Shown here in pieces: positions 20,429 to 29,492 of a stretch of 64,000 nucleotides of DNA. The position numbers and the translations under genes were made by a program. The stretch is from Granulicella sp. GTDB lineage: Bacteria; Acidobacteriota; Terriglobia; Terriglobales; Acidobacteriaceae. Under the pieces are notes generated by a model, which was not told where the DNA came from, searched no databases, and was given only the letters and a program-made list of their open reading frames with translations. The first letter of the stretch is position 1; every line of letters begins with the position of its first letter. Location: positions 114,912-178,911 of the forward strand of contig DAIDGQ010000025.1 in assembly GCA_027452215.1 (NCBI GenBank), given 5' to 3'.

Positions 20429-21316
20429 ATGCATCGTGTTCCCCGCCGCCGCCGTCATTCGGAGGCTCCATCTCTGACGCGCCGCGGCTTTATCGCCACA
20501 GCCGCAGCCGCTGGTCTTGGACTGGCGACCTACTCCGGAACGCATGCACGCCACGAATTCGAGATCACCCACCTCACCATCCCTATCCGCAACCTTCCGG
20601 ACTCCTTCAAGGGCTTCCGCATCGTCCAGATGAGCGATATTCACCTGGACGAGTACACCGAGCCCTCGTTCCTCGAGCGCATGGTCGCGCAGGTGAACAA
20701 GCTGGACCCGGACCTGGTGCTGATCACCGGGGACTTCGTCAGCCGCGGCCCCGGACCGCTGTCGGTCGCATGGAAGGCAGCTGGAACCGGAGCCGAGATT
20801 CTGTCGACGCTCAAGGCTCCGCAGCGCTTCGGCATCCTCGGCAACCACGACGTCGGCGTCGGAGCCGAGCACGTCATTCGGCCTCTGGAGGCGCATGGTA
20901 CGCCCATCCTGGTTGACAGCTATACTCCCATCGAACGCGGCCGCGACGTCCTCTGGCTCTGTGGAGCGGACGACGCCGGGACCCGCCGGCCCGACCTGAA
21001 CTACGCGATCCCCGCCCGGCCGCACGCTCCTGTTCTCTTCATGTGCCATGAGCCCGATTACGTCGACCGGGTCATCCACCACCCGCGCTTCCCGCTGATC
21101 GACCTGATGCTCTCCGGCCATACTCACGGGGGCCAGATTCGCCTTCCCTACGTCGGCCCGCTCATCCTTCCGCCGATGGGCCAGAAGTACGTTGAGGGCA
21201 TGTTTCACTTCGACCACATGCAGATGTACGTCAATCGAGGCATCGGCACAGTGGGGCTTCCCTTCCGCCTCAACTGCCCCGCCGAACTGACCCACTTCAC
21301 GCTCGCCAGAGCGTAA
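20429..21316 (+). CDS. Tat-exported metallophosphoesterase
   Basis: A 295-residue calcineurin-like phosphoesterase with a twin-arginine signal (LTRRGFIATAAAAGLGLATY) near residue 15, so it should be exported folded. Dinuclear metal ligands are all present: MSDIHLDEY near residue 69, GDFVSRG near 103, GNHD near 136, the CHEPDY His near 205 and GHTHGG near 229. It resembles YaeI/UDP-2,3-diacylglucosamine pyrophosphatase-related enzymes with Tat signals. I chose ATG 20429 because the much longer open frame upstream is antisense to the M24 gene and lies before the Tat signal. Confidence 0.9.
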   Translation: MHRVPRRRRHSEAPSLTRRGFIATAAAAGLGLATYSGTHARHEFEITHLTIPIRNLPDSFKGFRIVQMSDIHLDEYTEPSFLERMVAQVNKLDPDLVLITGDFVSRGPGPLSVAWKAAGTGAEILSTLKAPQRFGILGNHDVGVGAEHVIRPLEAHGTPILVDSYTPIERGRDVLWLCGADDAGTRRPDLNYAIPARPHAPVLFMCHEPDYVDRVIHHPRFPLIDLMLSGHTHGGQIRLPYVGPLILPPMGQKYVEGMFHFDHMQMYVNRGIGTVGLPFRLNCPAELTHFTLARA

Positions 21317-21387
21317 ACAGAGGCTTCCAGCCTCGGCGACAGCGTAAGCAAAACGCAATCGCCGCATGCTACACTCCAACGCATTGC

Positions 21388-23061
21388 GTGAGCTCTGCGG
21401 CGAAATATCGGAACCGGATTCTCTGGATGATTCTCGGCGGCGGGATCGCCGGGATCCTGGGTGTTTCGCTCTTGCTGTGGAGCGGCCTTCGAGCCACAAA
21501 TGCCCCTTCCCGCTTCGAGACGGCCCTCGCGATTGCGGTGCGCAATGTTTCCATCCCCGCGGGAGAGCGCCGCCAGAAAAATCCGCTCCAGGGAGATTCC
21601 TCCTCGCTAAAACAGGGCCGCGAGCTGTACCTTGCGCGCTGCGCGACGTGCCATGGGATCGACGGCAGCGGGCTAACCTCGATCGGGGTCAATCTCTCTC
21701 CGCGGGCTCCAGACCTGCGCCAATCACGGACCCAGAGCCTCAGCGACGGCCAAATCCACTCCATCATTGAGTACGGCGTGCGCTTCACGGGAATGCCCGG
21801 CCAGAAAAATGCTCACCGGGAATCGAGCCGGGAATCGAGTCTGGACAGCTGGAAGCTGGTGCTCTTCGTGCGCAGCCTCCGGCCACTCTCGCCGGAGGAG
21901 AAGACCCAGCAGGCAGCCACCGTCGCTTCGGCCCACTATGTTGGTTCGCAGGCCTGCGAGCAATGCCATGCACAGATCTATCAGCGCTGGAAGAAGACTC
22001 CGATGGCCAACGTGGTGCGCGATCCCCGCACTCATCCCGACGCCATCCTCCCCGACCTCTCGACGAACACGGTCTCGAAGTTCAGCTTGAGCCAGGTTGC
22101 GTTCGTGTACGGGAGCCTCTGGAAGCAGCGCTTCTTCACCAAAGTGGGCGACGGCTACGCTCCACTGCCGGTGCAGTGGGACATCGGCAACCACAAGTGG
22201 CTGCCCTACCATGTGCCTGAAAAAGGGGCTGACTGGTGGGCGGCGTTTTATCCTTCGGACAACCTGCAGCGGCCGACCGGGCCAACCTGCGACGGCTGCC
22301 ACTCCGTGGACTACAACCTCCATACCCAGCAGGTGGCGGAGTGGAACGTCGGCTGCGAGCGCTGTCACGGTCCCGGCAGCGAGCATATTCAACATCCCAC
22401 GCGCGACAACATCCTGAACCCGGCACAGATGGACTCGGTAGCCGCCAATGACACGTGCATCCAATGCCATTCGCAGGGACGGCCGCTCACCAACCCGATC
22501 GAAGGAAAGACGTATGACTGGCCCGTCGGCTACCGGGTTGGGCTGCATCTACAGGACTATTGGAAGCTCGAAAACTGCACGCTGGGGCAGACGGATTTCT
22601 ACTACTTTCCGGACTGCACGGCGCACAAGAACCGTATGCAGGGCAACGACTTTGCGCGGAGTGTGATGTATCGCCACCAGATCACCTGCTCGTCCTGCCA
22701 CGACGTCCATGGAACAGAGAATTACGCGCAGTTGATCAAACCCGCCGATCAGATCTGCCTGGATTGCCATGGGCCGAGCTCTCCGAACGGGCCGCACACC
22801 GCGTCGATTGAAGCCCATACGCATCACCAGAGCGGTAGCCCGGGCAGCCAGTGCGTCGCGTGCCACATGCCCCAGATCGAGGGTGAAGGAGTTCCCGGAG
22901 CGTTCGTCCATGCCCACACGTTTCGCTTCGTATCGCCCGCGATGACGGACCGGTACAAGATCCCGAATCCGTGCACGTCCTGCCACAAGGACAAATCAAC
23001 CGCGTGGGCGGAAGATGCCCTGAGCCATTGGCCCGAGGGCTCTTCCTGGCGGCTTCAGTAG
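21388..23061 (+). CDS. Nine-heme c-type cytochrome
   Basis: A 557-residue exported electron carrier or redox enzyme. An N-terminal membrane anchor (ILWMILGGGIAGILGVSLLLW) is followed by nine CxxCH heme sites: CATCH near residue 84 in a class I cytochrome-like domain (with GVRFTGMPG as possible Met ligand), then CEQCH, CDGCH, CERCH, CIQCH, CSSCH, CLDCH, CVACH and CTSCH. The second part resembles cytochrome c554/NrfA-type multiheme proteins common in Acidobacteriota. A further Cys/His segment (FPDCTAHKN) is not a heme site. Start is GTG 21388. Redox partner unknown; the upstream metallophosphoesterase is 71 bases away and co-oriented. Confidence 0.88.
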   Translation: MSSAAKYRNRILWMILGGGIAGILGVSLLLWSGLRATNAPSRFETALAIAVRNVSIPAGERRQKNPLQGDSSSLKQGRELYLARCATCHGIDGSGLTSIGVNLSPRAPDLRQSRTQSLSDGQIHSIIEYGVRFTGMPGQKNAHRESSRESSLDSWKLVLFVRSLRPLSPEEKTQQAATVASAHYVGSQACEQCHAQIYQRWKKTPMANVVRDPRTHPDAILPDLSTNTVSKFSLSQVAFVYGSLWKQRFFTKVGDGYAPLPVQWDIGNHKWLPYHVPEKGADWWAAFYPSDNLQRPTGPTCDGCHSVDYNLHTQQVAEWNVGCERCHGPGSEHIQHPTRDNILNPAQMDSVAANDTCIQCHSQGRPLTNPIEGKTYDWPVGYRVGLHLQDYWKLENCTLGQTDFYYFPDCTAHKNRMQGNDFARSVMYRHQITCSSCHDVHGTENYAQLIKPADQICLDCHGPSSPNGPHTASIEAHTHHQSGSPGSQCVACHMPQIEGEGVPGAFVHAHTFRFVSPAMTDRYKIPNPCTSCHKDKSTAWAEDALSHWPEGSSWRLQ

Positions 23062-23090
23062 ATCGACGCGCCGAACGTTTGCACGGGCAA

Positions 23091-23489
23091 TTATTTAGTC
23101 GGCTGCGTTGCCGGAGGAGCCGTCGATGGCGAAGGTGCCTTCATGGCCTCTTCGATCCTTCCGAACAGGTCGCCCTTGTCGTCGTGAGCAAATCCGGAGA
23201 AGACTCCTCCGACCGCGACGTCGCAGGTCTCCGGGGTTGGTGAGGTCAGGGTGATGTCCAGGTAGCGCTTGCCCGTCAGATTATTGCCCGTCGACACCAG
23301 GCCCTTCTTCTGCGAGTCATCCAACTGGGCGAAGTTGTAATGAGGCGACGAGGTCGCAGTTTTCACCGCAGCCCACACCTGGTTGCAACTCTGCGGGTAG
23401 GTCTTCACCTTGGGCTTCGCAAACGCCACCGCTGACGTGGTCGTTAACGCGATCACGCAGGCCACTCGCACACTTCTCATCCATTCCAT
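23091..23489 (-). CDS. Small exported protein of unknown function
   Basis: About 132 residues from ATG 23489 (GGGAG nine bases upstream). It has a signal peptide (RSVRVACVIALTTTSAVAFA) and a compact domain with two Cys (SCNQVW, ETCDVAV), which could form a disulfide outside the cytoplasm, then a Pro/Ser/Ala-rich tail. No motif I recognise. It converges with the cytochrome gene at a 29-base spacing. Confidence 0.7.
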   Translation of the reverse strand: MEWMRSVRVACVIALTTTSAVAFAKPKVKTYPQSCNQVWAAVKTATSSPHYNFAQLDDSQKKGLVSTGNNLTGKRYLDITLTSPTPETCDVAVGGVFSGFAHDDKGDLFGRIEEAMKAPSPSTAPPATQPTK

Positions 23490-23657
23490 CCGGCTTCGCT
23501 CCCAAATCGAGTTGCCTGTCCAGGCCGTTCTCCGCGCCACCCCTGCTCAACAGTCGACAGGCACACAGCTTCAGACGGGGGTTGCCAAACCACAGATTCA
23601 AAGCCGTTTCGTATTATTCGGGGAAAACGTCGAAGCGCCGAACGAGCCAGCCCAGAC

Positions 23658-23915
23658 CTACCGCGCGCTTGCCACCGGCTTCTTCTTGCCCGGCTCCGCA
23701 GCGGCGGCCTTCGGGACGACCCCACTCTTTTCATCCATCCAGCTATCCAGCAGGCTCTTGCGAAACCGCCAGCGGTTCCCCAGCTTGAACGCCGGAACGA
23801 ACCCTTCGGACGCGTAACGGTACAGCGTGTCTCCGCTGATACCCAGGTAGTCCGCCGCCTGGCGAATATCCATGACCTCGCGCAGCACCAGTTGTCCCTG
23901 TGATCCCGTTGCCAT
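23658..23915 (-). CDS. Helix-turn-helix DNA-binding protein, excisionase/MerR-like
   Basis: An 85-residue protein dominated by a winged-helix domain of the excisionase family: VMDIRQAADYLGISGDTLYR at residues 14-33 is the helix-turn-helix, followed by the wing FVPAFKLGNRWRFRKSLLDSW. The C-terminal 20 residues are Ala/Lys-rich. Such single-domain proteins are often called excisionase-like, but no integrase or phage gene is nearby, so a chromosomal regulator is more likely. Target unknown. Confidence 0.85.
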   Translation of the reverse strand: MATGSQGQLVLREVMDIRQAADYLGISGDTLYRYASEGFVPAFKLGNRWRFRKSLLDSWMDEKSGVVPKAAAAEPGKKKPVASAR

Positions 23916-24063
23916 GAACGTCTCCAGTCGTAGGTGAATCTTCGGGGTTTCTCCCAGTACCTACGGTTGTACCTGTTTTTCCACAGGGCGACAAGACCCT
24001 GCCCCTGCCTCCGGTCTCCTCCTTGCCACTCTTGACCAACTGGTACACACCCGGAGATACGGC

Positions 24064-24711
24064 TTAGCAGCAGCCGCAGACGTGCCCTCGCCAGGCCTCG
24101 CGGCCCTCCCTCAGCAGCAGCGGGATCGCGACCAGCGCGGCCGCGGAATCGAACCAAGCGATCCCCAGCCATGCATGGAGCGACAGCCCCACCAGCACAA
24201 TCGCCGCTAGATACGCGCATGTGGCCGACTGCACCGCATCGGCGGCCAGAGCCCGATTGCCGGTGCGGCGAGCCTCCCTGCGCTTCAGCCACGCGAGTAT
24301 GGGCATCACCACCAGCGCCGCCAGCGTGATCGCCATGCCCATGCGGCTCGCGTCCGGGCGAATCCCCAGCACCAGCGCTGCGATGGCCAGCACCGCGACG
24401 ACCCCGGCAAGGACGAATAGCAGCACCCCGGCAGAGCGCGCGGCGGCCCGTTCCGACAGCCGCAGCGCGGGCAGAAACTGCAACAGAACGACGCCCGCAG
24501 ACAGCAGTTCCACCAGGCTGTCCGAGCCAAACGCCGCCAGCGCCGGGCTTCGAGCCGCAACCGCCGCATAGCCGGAGACGCCGCACTCCACCAGCATCCA
24601 GGCGAGCGTAATTCCCTGTAGCCAGAAGACCGTCGCCGGCCGGCGCACCGGGGAGCACGTCGCGTTATCGGACGCTGCTCCCCTCAACTCGATCTGGATT
24701 GGCTCGGACAT
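24064..24711 (-). CDS. CDF-like cation transporter / membrane protein
   Basis: A 215-residue protein with about six membrane segments. The pattern GSDSLVELLSAGVVLLQF (helix 2) and ALAADAVQSATCAYLAA (helix 5) reproduces the metal-site helices of cation diffusion facilitators, and WFDSAAALVAIPLLLREG the sixth helix. It lacks the cytoplasmic C-terminal CDF domain, ending instead in HVCGCC, a cysteine cluster that could bind metal. GGGGAG just before ATG 24711 fixes the start. Zinc or another divalent metal is a guess from the family. Confidence 0.75.
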   Translation of the reverse strand: MSEPIQIELRGAASDNATCSPVRRPATVFWLQGITLAWMLVECGVSGYAAVAARSPALAAFGSDSLVELLSAGVVLLQFLPALRLSERAAARSAGVLLFVLAGVVAVLAIAALVLGIRPDASRMGMAITLAALVVMPILAWLKRREARRTGNRALAADAVQSATCAYLAAIVLVGLSLHAWLGIAWFDSAAALVAIPLLLREGREAWRGHVCGCC

Positions 24712-24753
24712 CCCGCTCCCCAAAGCATAGCGCCGATCGCCGCCGCGGACGAT

Positions 24754-25809
24754 CTACTCCTCGCGCTCCCACCAGCCCGAGCGCCGCTCCACGCCGGCAA
24801 TCACCTCACTCGGCTCGCCGGGTTCAGGCAGCCACAGCCTAAGACCCTTCTCTGAAGCAAGCTCGATGATCCTCTCGACGGGCTGCTTCCACCCATGCAG
24901 GGCCAGATTGAACAGCCCCCAGTGGATCGGCATCAGCAGACCGGCCCGACCAGCGGGGGCGCAGGCAGCCATAGCCTCAAAGGCCTTCACGGCGTTGTCC
25001 GGCCCGAGGTGGATGCTCGACCACAGCGGATGGAACGCGCCAACCTCCAGCATGGTCAGATCGAAGCCGTCGTACTGCGAGGCGATCTCCGCAAAGCCCT
25101 CCCACCAGCCGGAGTCCGCGCCGTAGTAGACGCGATGCTCTGGCCCCTCGATCACATAGGAGCCCCACAGCGTTGTGAAGCGGTCGAGCACCCCACGGCC
25201 GGAGAAATGCTGCGATGGCCACGCCGTAATTTTGAGTCCGTCCAGCGTTGCGCTCTCGGTCCAATCCAACTCCGTAATCTGCGCCGTCGCTACGCCGAAT
25301 CCTCGCAGCCGCTTGCCCACGCCCAGCGATGTCACCCAGCGCGCTCCGGCCGTTGCTTCCAGCCTCGCCAGCCGTCGCACCGTCTGCGCGCCGAGGTGGT
25401 CATAGTGGTCGTGCGAGATCAGCACCACGTCGATCTTCGGCAGGGCATCCAGAGCGATCGTCGGCTGAAAAAAACGCTTTGGGCCCATGAACGGGAACGG
25501 GCTCGCTCGCTGCTCCCACACCGGATCGATCAGCACGCGCAGACCGTCGATCTCGATCAACGAAGCCGAATGCCCGAACCAGGTCACGCGCAGGCCGCTT
25601 GCCGGAGGCGTCGAATACACCCGGGCGTTGGTGGTAAAGGGCCCCAACGGCTGCTTGGGCTCAACCTCCGCCTGATTTTTCAAATACTGGGGCAGCACCT
25701 TGAAGACGACGCTGAGCCCGCCTACCTTTGCCGGCGCTGGATTCAGAAACTTGCGGCCACGCTTCTCTGCTCGTTTGAGGGTACTCACTGAAACATTGGA
25801 TGCAGCCAT
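24754..25809 (-). CDS. Metallo-beta-lactamase-fold hydrolase (UlaG/NAPE-PLD-like)
   Basis: A 351-residue cytosolic hydrolase. The zinc motif ISHDHYDHLG sits near residue 133, with preceding WFGHSASLIEIDGLRVLIDPVW (typical of the NAPE-PLD/RomA/UlaG branch), YYGADSGW for a further metal Asp and a late His in MPIHWGLF. It would cleave a phosphodiester or lactone; substrate not deducible. The minus-strand neighbour HAD phosphatase lies 26 bases upstream of its start. Confidence 0.87.
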   Translation of the reverse strand: MAASNVSVSTLKRAEKRGRKFLNPAPAKVGGLSVVFKVLPQYLKNQAEVEPKQPLGPFTTNARVYSTPPASGLRVTWFGHSASLIEIDGLRVLIDPVWEQRASPFPFMGPKRFFQPTIALDALPKIDVVLISHDHYDHLGAQTVRRLARLEATAGARWVTSLGVGKRLRGFGVATAQITELDWTESATLDGLKITAWPSQHFSGRGVLDRFTTLWGSYVIEGPEHRVYYGADSGWWEGFAEIASQYDGFDLTMLEVGAFHPLWSSIHLGPDNAVKAFEAMAACAPAGRAGLLMPIHWGLFNLALHGWKQPVERIIELASEKGLRLWLPEPGEPSEVIAGVERRSGWWEREE

Positions 25810-25835
25810 ATCCTTATGGTCTCAGTTCATCTCGG

Positions 25836-26702
25836 CTACGGCAAAAAATAGAACGGATTCGGCAGCTTTACGCTCGTCCCGGCCTGAGGATCCCCGAGCA
25901 GATCGCTCCACTGGTCGCCCACGCTGAGCACGAGGCTGTATCCTTTGCCAACAATCTTCTGCCGCTCTTCCGACTTGTACGCGATCGTTGCCATGCTGTT
26001 CTCTGCTCCGTTGCGCAGCGCCAGCCCGGTCCATCCGTGGAAGCCCGCGGCCTCCAGATTCCTCTCGGTCGCAGCGGTCTGGTCGGTCGCCGCACCGTGG
26101 CCTGGCCTGCCGGTGATGAAGAACACGGCAACTCCCGCGGCCTTCGCCTCATTGAACAGCCGCAGAGCTCCGGGAATCGCAACCGAGGCCTCGGGACTCA
26201 CGATCCAGCGATTGAACATCGGGCCGATATAGCCGAAGTCCTCGCGCTTCATCTCGCAGTAGCTGGACAGCGTCGTTTCGTCGATGTCCATTACCACGGC
26301 CAGCTTCTCGCCCGACCCGGCTCGCGCCGCTGCAACCCGCATGGCCAGCGCCTTCTCCGCGCGTTTGTACTGGGCATCGAGGTCCTCCCAATAGCACCCG
26401 CCGCTACCCACGCAGTCCGCATAATCTGCCAGGCGCAGGCGAGCAATCCCAAAGTTCTCGAGCGGCTCATCCGATAGCAGCGCCTGCGCATTCGCCGCTC
26501 CCTGCCGCTGCTCGGCGAGCGCCGCCTCCGCGCTCATCCGGTGCGTCGCGGGCTGCTGAGCTGTGCTACACACCGGAGGCCCGTAGTGATCCGTCGGAAC
26601 GACCGGAGCCTGCGCCGCGGCCACGCCAACGAGCAGCCAGCAAGCGGCGATCCGTACCCACCTGGCCCCACCCAGCCTCCTACTCCCCGTGATACATCGC
26701 AT
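25836..26702 (-). CDS. HAD-superfamily class B/IIIB-type acid phosphatase, exported
   Basis: A 288-residue phosphatase. A hydrophobic N-terminus (WVRIAACWLLVGVAAAQA) marks export. The HAD nucleophile motif appears as VVMDIDETTLSSY near residue 137, motif II as FFITGRPG and the motif III/IV region as SVGDQWSDLLG, matching plant/bacterial HAD acid phosphatases. The ATG at 26702 lies inside the 3' end of the acyl-CoA synthetase gene (23-base overlap) and has AAGGA eight bases upstream, so translation is coupled. Confidence 0.87.
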   Translation of the reverse strand: MRCITGSRRLGGARWVRIAACWLLVGVAAAQAPVVPTDHYGPPVCSTAQQPATHRMSAEAALAEQRQGAANAQALLSDEPLENFGIARLRLADYADCVGSGGCYWEDLDAQYKRAEKALAMRVAAARAGSGEKLAVVMDIDETTLSSYCEMKREDFGYIGPMFNRWIVSPEASVAIPGALRLFNEAKAAGVAVFFITGRPGHGAATDQTAATERNLEAAGFHGWTGLALRNGAENSMATIAYKSEERQKIVGKGYSLVLSVGDQWSDLLGDPQAGTSVKLPNPFYFLP

Positions 26703-28440
26703 TGATCTTGTCCTTGTAATTTTCCAGGATCACGCGCCGCTTCAGCTTCATGCTCGGAGTCAGTTCGCCGCTCTCGATATTCCACTCCTCCGCGACCACG
26801 CCTACCTTCTTGATCGTCTCGTGCTGCTCGAGCCCTGCGTTCACCTTCTTCACAACGCTCTCATAGTGCTGCTTCACCTTGGGGTCTTGCACCAGCTCCG
26901 CAGGGGACTTCTTGCCAACGCCGTTCTCTGCCGCCCAGCGCTCAAGCGCCGCAAGGTTTGGAGAGATCAGCACCGCGGCAAACTTGCGCGAATCGCCGAT
27001 CACCGCTGCGTTTCCCACCAGCGAATCGACCTTCAGCTTTCCTTCAATCGGCTGCGGAGCAATGTACTTTCCTCCGCTCGTCTTGATCAGCTCTTTCTTG
27101 CGGTCGGTGATGGACAAAAATCCGTCCTCATACTTCCCGATGTCGCCGGTCTTGAACCAGCCGTCCTCGGTAAACTCTTTCTTCGTCGCCTCGTCGCGCT
27201 GCCAGTAGCCGGCAAACACCGAGGTCCCCTTCACTTCAATCTCGCCGTCCTGCGCCATGCGAATCTCGAGGTTCGGAATCACCGTCCCGACCGTCCCCAT
27301 GCGATAGCCATCGAACGTATTTCGCGAGATCACCGGCGACGTCTCCGTCAATCCGTACCCCTCGAAGATCCGAATCCCCATATCCAGAAACCACTTCGCC
27401 GAGTCCATTCCCAGCGGAGCTCCCCCCGCGACCCAGATCTTCACCTGGCCTCCAAACGCCTCCTTCAGCTTGCTGTAGACCAGCTTGTTGGCGATCTTCC
27501 AGCCCAGCGATCCGGGAGTCTTTCCCTCCATCAGCTCCTTGCGATGCTTCTCTCCCTGCGCCAGCGCCCAGTTCAAAATCTTCTTCTTGAATCCGATCGA
27601 CTTATGCTCGGTGCCCTGCCTCACCTTCTCGTACACGCGAGGGACGGCGAGGAAGATCGTCGGCTTCACGGCCTTCATCGCTCCCACCAGGTCGTCGAAC
27701 TTCGGCAGATACGCAATCTTTCCTCCGTTGCCATAGATCGCGTAGTCCAGATGCCGCGCCAGCGCATGGCTGAGCGGCAGGAACGAAATCGACGAGTCGC
27801 CCTCCACAATCCGCAGACCATCGGTCGAGTGCCGCAGGTTGTCCGCGAGATTTTTGTGCGTCAGCATCACGCCCTTCGGATCGCCCGTCGTTCCTGACGT
27901 GTACACAATCGTCGCCAGCTCTTCCGCCTTCGTCTGCTTCAGCAGCGCATCGAATGCCGCATCCGGAGCCTCCAGCTCCGGCGCCCGCTTCAGCACCTCC
28001 GGGAAGCTCGTCACATTCTCAAAGCTGCCCACGTCCAGCACCGCCACTCTCTCCAGCGACGGAATCTCCCCCGCTTCAACCAGCTTGGCGAACTGCTGCT
28101 TACTGGAGACGAAGATCGCCTTCACTCCAGCGTCGCGAAGGATGTAGCCCATCTGCTCAGGAGTCAGCGTCTGGTACAGCGGCACGTCCACCGCTCCAAT
28201 CGCGAGCACCGCAAAGTCCACCACCGGCCACTCCCAGCGATTCTCGCTGACCAGTGCCACCCGGTCGCCGCGCTGGATTCCCCAGCTCTGCAGCAGCTCC
28301 ACCACCGCGCGAACGCGGCCATACATCTGTTGCGACGAGATTGGCTTCCACTCTTCGCCACTCTTCCACAGCGCAACCGTTGTATCGCCCCGATGGCTCA
28401 TGCGAATAAACAGGTCATTAATCGTGTCAAAATTCAGCAT
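26680..28440 (-). CDS. Long-chain acyl-CoA synthetase (AMP-binding family)
   Basis: A 586-residue ligase activating fatty acids via acyl-adenylate. P-loop YTSGTTGDPKGVMLTH is near residue 180; GYGLTETSP (A5), GWFKTGDIG (A7) and KKELIKTSGGKYIAPQPIE (A8/A10 area, catalytic Lys) follow. It resembles FadD15-like enzymes. An earlier GTG at 28446 is possible, but GAGG five bases before ATG 28440 supports this start. The downstream phosphatase overlaps its end. Confidence 0.93.
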   Translation of the reverse strand: MLNFDTINDLFIRMSHRGDTTVALWKSGEEWKPISSQQMYGRVRAVVELLQSWGIQRGDRVALVSENRWEWPVVDFAVLAIGAVDVPLYQTLTPEQMGYILRDAGVKAIFVSSKQQFAKLVEAGEIPSLERVAVLDVGSFENVTSFPEVLKRAPELEAPDAAFDALLKQTKAEELATIVYTSGTTGDPKGVMLTHKNLADNLRHSTDGLRIVEGDSSISFLPLSHALARHLDYAIYGNGGKIAYLPKFDDLVGAMKAVKPTIFLAVPRVYEKVRQGTEHKSIGFKKKILNWALAQGEKHRKELMEGKTPGSLGWKIANKLVYSKLKEAFGGQVKIWVAGGAPLGMDSAKWFLDMGIRIFEGYGLTETSPVISRNTFDGYRMGTVGTVIPNLEIRMAQDGEIEVKGTSVFAGYWQRDEATKKEFTEDGWFKTGDIGKYEDGFLSITDRKKELIKTSGGKYIAPQPIEGKLKVDSLVGNAAVIGDSRKFAAVLISPNLAALERWAAENGVGKKSPAELVQDPKVKQHYESVVKKVNAGLEQHETIKKVGVVAEEWNIESGELTPSMKLKRRVILENYKDKINAMYHGE

Positions 28441-28506
28441 CCACACCTCTTCCGTTTCCGCTCGCCGCGACTGCGACGTTGCTCATGCTACTCGCTTGGA
28501 TGCAGG

Positions 28507-29421
28507 TTATTCCAGAACGCCCTTCGACAAATATCTCTCAGCCGAATCCGGCACAATCGTCACCACCCGTTTGCCCTCGCCCAACTCCTTCGCAACCTCG
28601 ACCGCGGCAAACATATTCGCCCCCGCACTCGATCCCCCCAGCACGCCTTCCTCGCGGGCCATCCGTCGTACCATCGCGAACGCAGCCTCATCCTGCACCA
28701 TCACAATGCGGTCGCACACCCTGCGATCGAACGTCGATGGAACCACCGCCACGCCAATCCCCTCGACCCGGTGCGGCCCCGGAACTCCCCCTTGCAGCAC
28801 GCTTCCCTGGCTCTCCACCGCCACCGTCAAAACGCCCGGCAGACGCCGTTTCAGGCCTCGGGCGATCCCGGTAAACGTGCCCGCCGAACCCACGCCAACC
28901 ACCACCGCGTCGATCCTGCCCTGCATCTGCTCAAAGATCTCGACCGCGGTCGTCTGCTCATGAAAGTCGGGGTTCGCAGGGTTCTCAAACTGCATCGCGG
29001 CAAACGCTCCGGGGGTCTCGCTCTCAAACTCCAGCGTCCTGCGAATCGCTCCCGCCATGCCCTCGCTCTCCGGAGTGCGAACCACCTCTGCGCCCAGCCC
29101 ACGCATCAGGATGCACTTCTCCTCGGCAAAGCCCTCGGGAATATAGATCTGTACGCGATAGCCTCGCTGCACGCCGATCAGCGCCAGCCCCACCCCGGTA
29201 TTGCCCGCCGTGGCCTCACAGATCGTGTCGCCCGGCTGCAACACGCCGCGCCGTTCCGCATCAAGCACGATCCCCAGCGCAGCCCGATCCTTGATGCTGC
29301 CTCCCGGGTTCATCGTCTCCAGCTTGGCCCAGACCTCAGCATCGCCGCTTCCCACCAGGCGGTTCATGCGCACCATCGGCGTCTGCCCCACCAGCTCCGT
29401 CACATCTCTGCCTATCCGCAT
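28507..29421 (-). CDS. Cysteine synthase-family PLP enzyme
   Basis: A PLP-dependent beta-replacement enzyme of the CysK/CysM/cystathionine beta-synthase family, about 304 residues. The PLP Lys is in NPGGSIKDRAAL near residue 42, the phosphate/substrate loop ATAGNTGVGLA near 67, and a GVGSAGTFTGIARGLK glycine loop near 170. IYIPEGFAEEKCILMRGLGAEV is typical of CysK. I prefer ATG 29421 since GRDVTELVGQTPMVRM starts the fold; an Arg-rich extension to GTG 29463 is possible. Downstream of the VWA gene by about 70 bases, same strand. Confidence 0.9.
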   Translation of the reverse strand: MRIGRDVTELVGQTPMVRMNRLVGSGDAEVWAKLETMNPGGSIKDRAALGIVLDAERRGVLQPGDTICEATAGNTGVGLALIGVQRGYRVQIYIPEGFAEEKCILMRGLGAEVVRTPESEGMAGAIRRTLEFESETPGAFAAMQFENPANPDFHEQTTAVEIFEQMQGRIDAVVVGVGSAGTFTGIARGLKRRLPGVLTVAVESQGSVLQGGVPGPHRVEGIGVAVVPSTFDRRVCDRIVMVQDEAAFAMVRRMAREEGVLGGSSAGANMFAAVEVAKELGEGKRVVTIVPDSAERYLSKGVLE

Positions 29422-29492
29422 ACGCCTTCGCAGTCCACGGCGACGGCCAGCCTGCTCCGTCACCCCAAAAGACTAACGCACTCCCCCGAAGA

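Noticed and set aside
23658..23915. Phage or integrative element suggested by the excisionase-like protein
   Set aside because: No integrase, attachment repeats or other phage genes nearby; such single-domain regulators are common on chromosomes.
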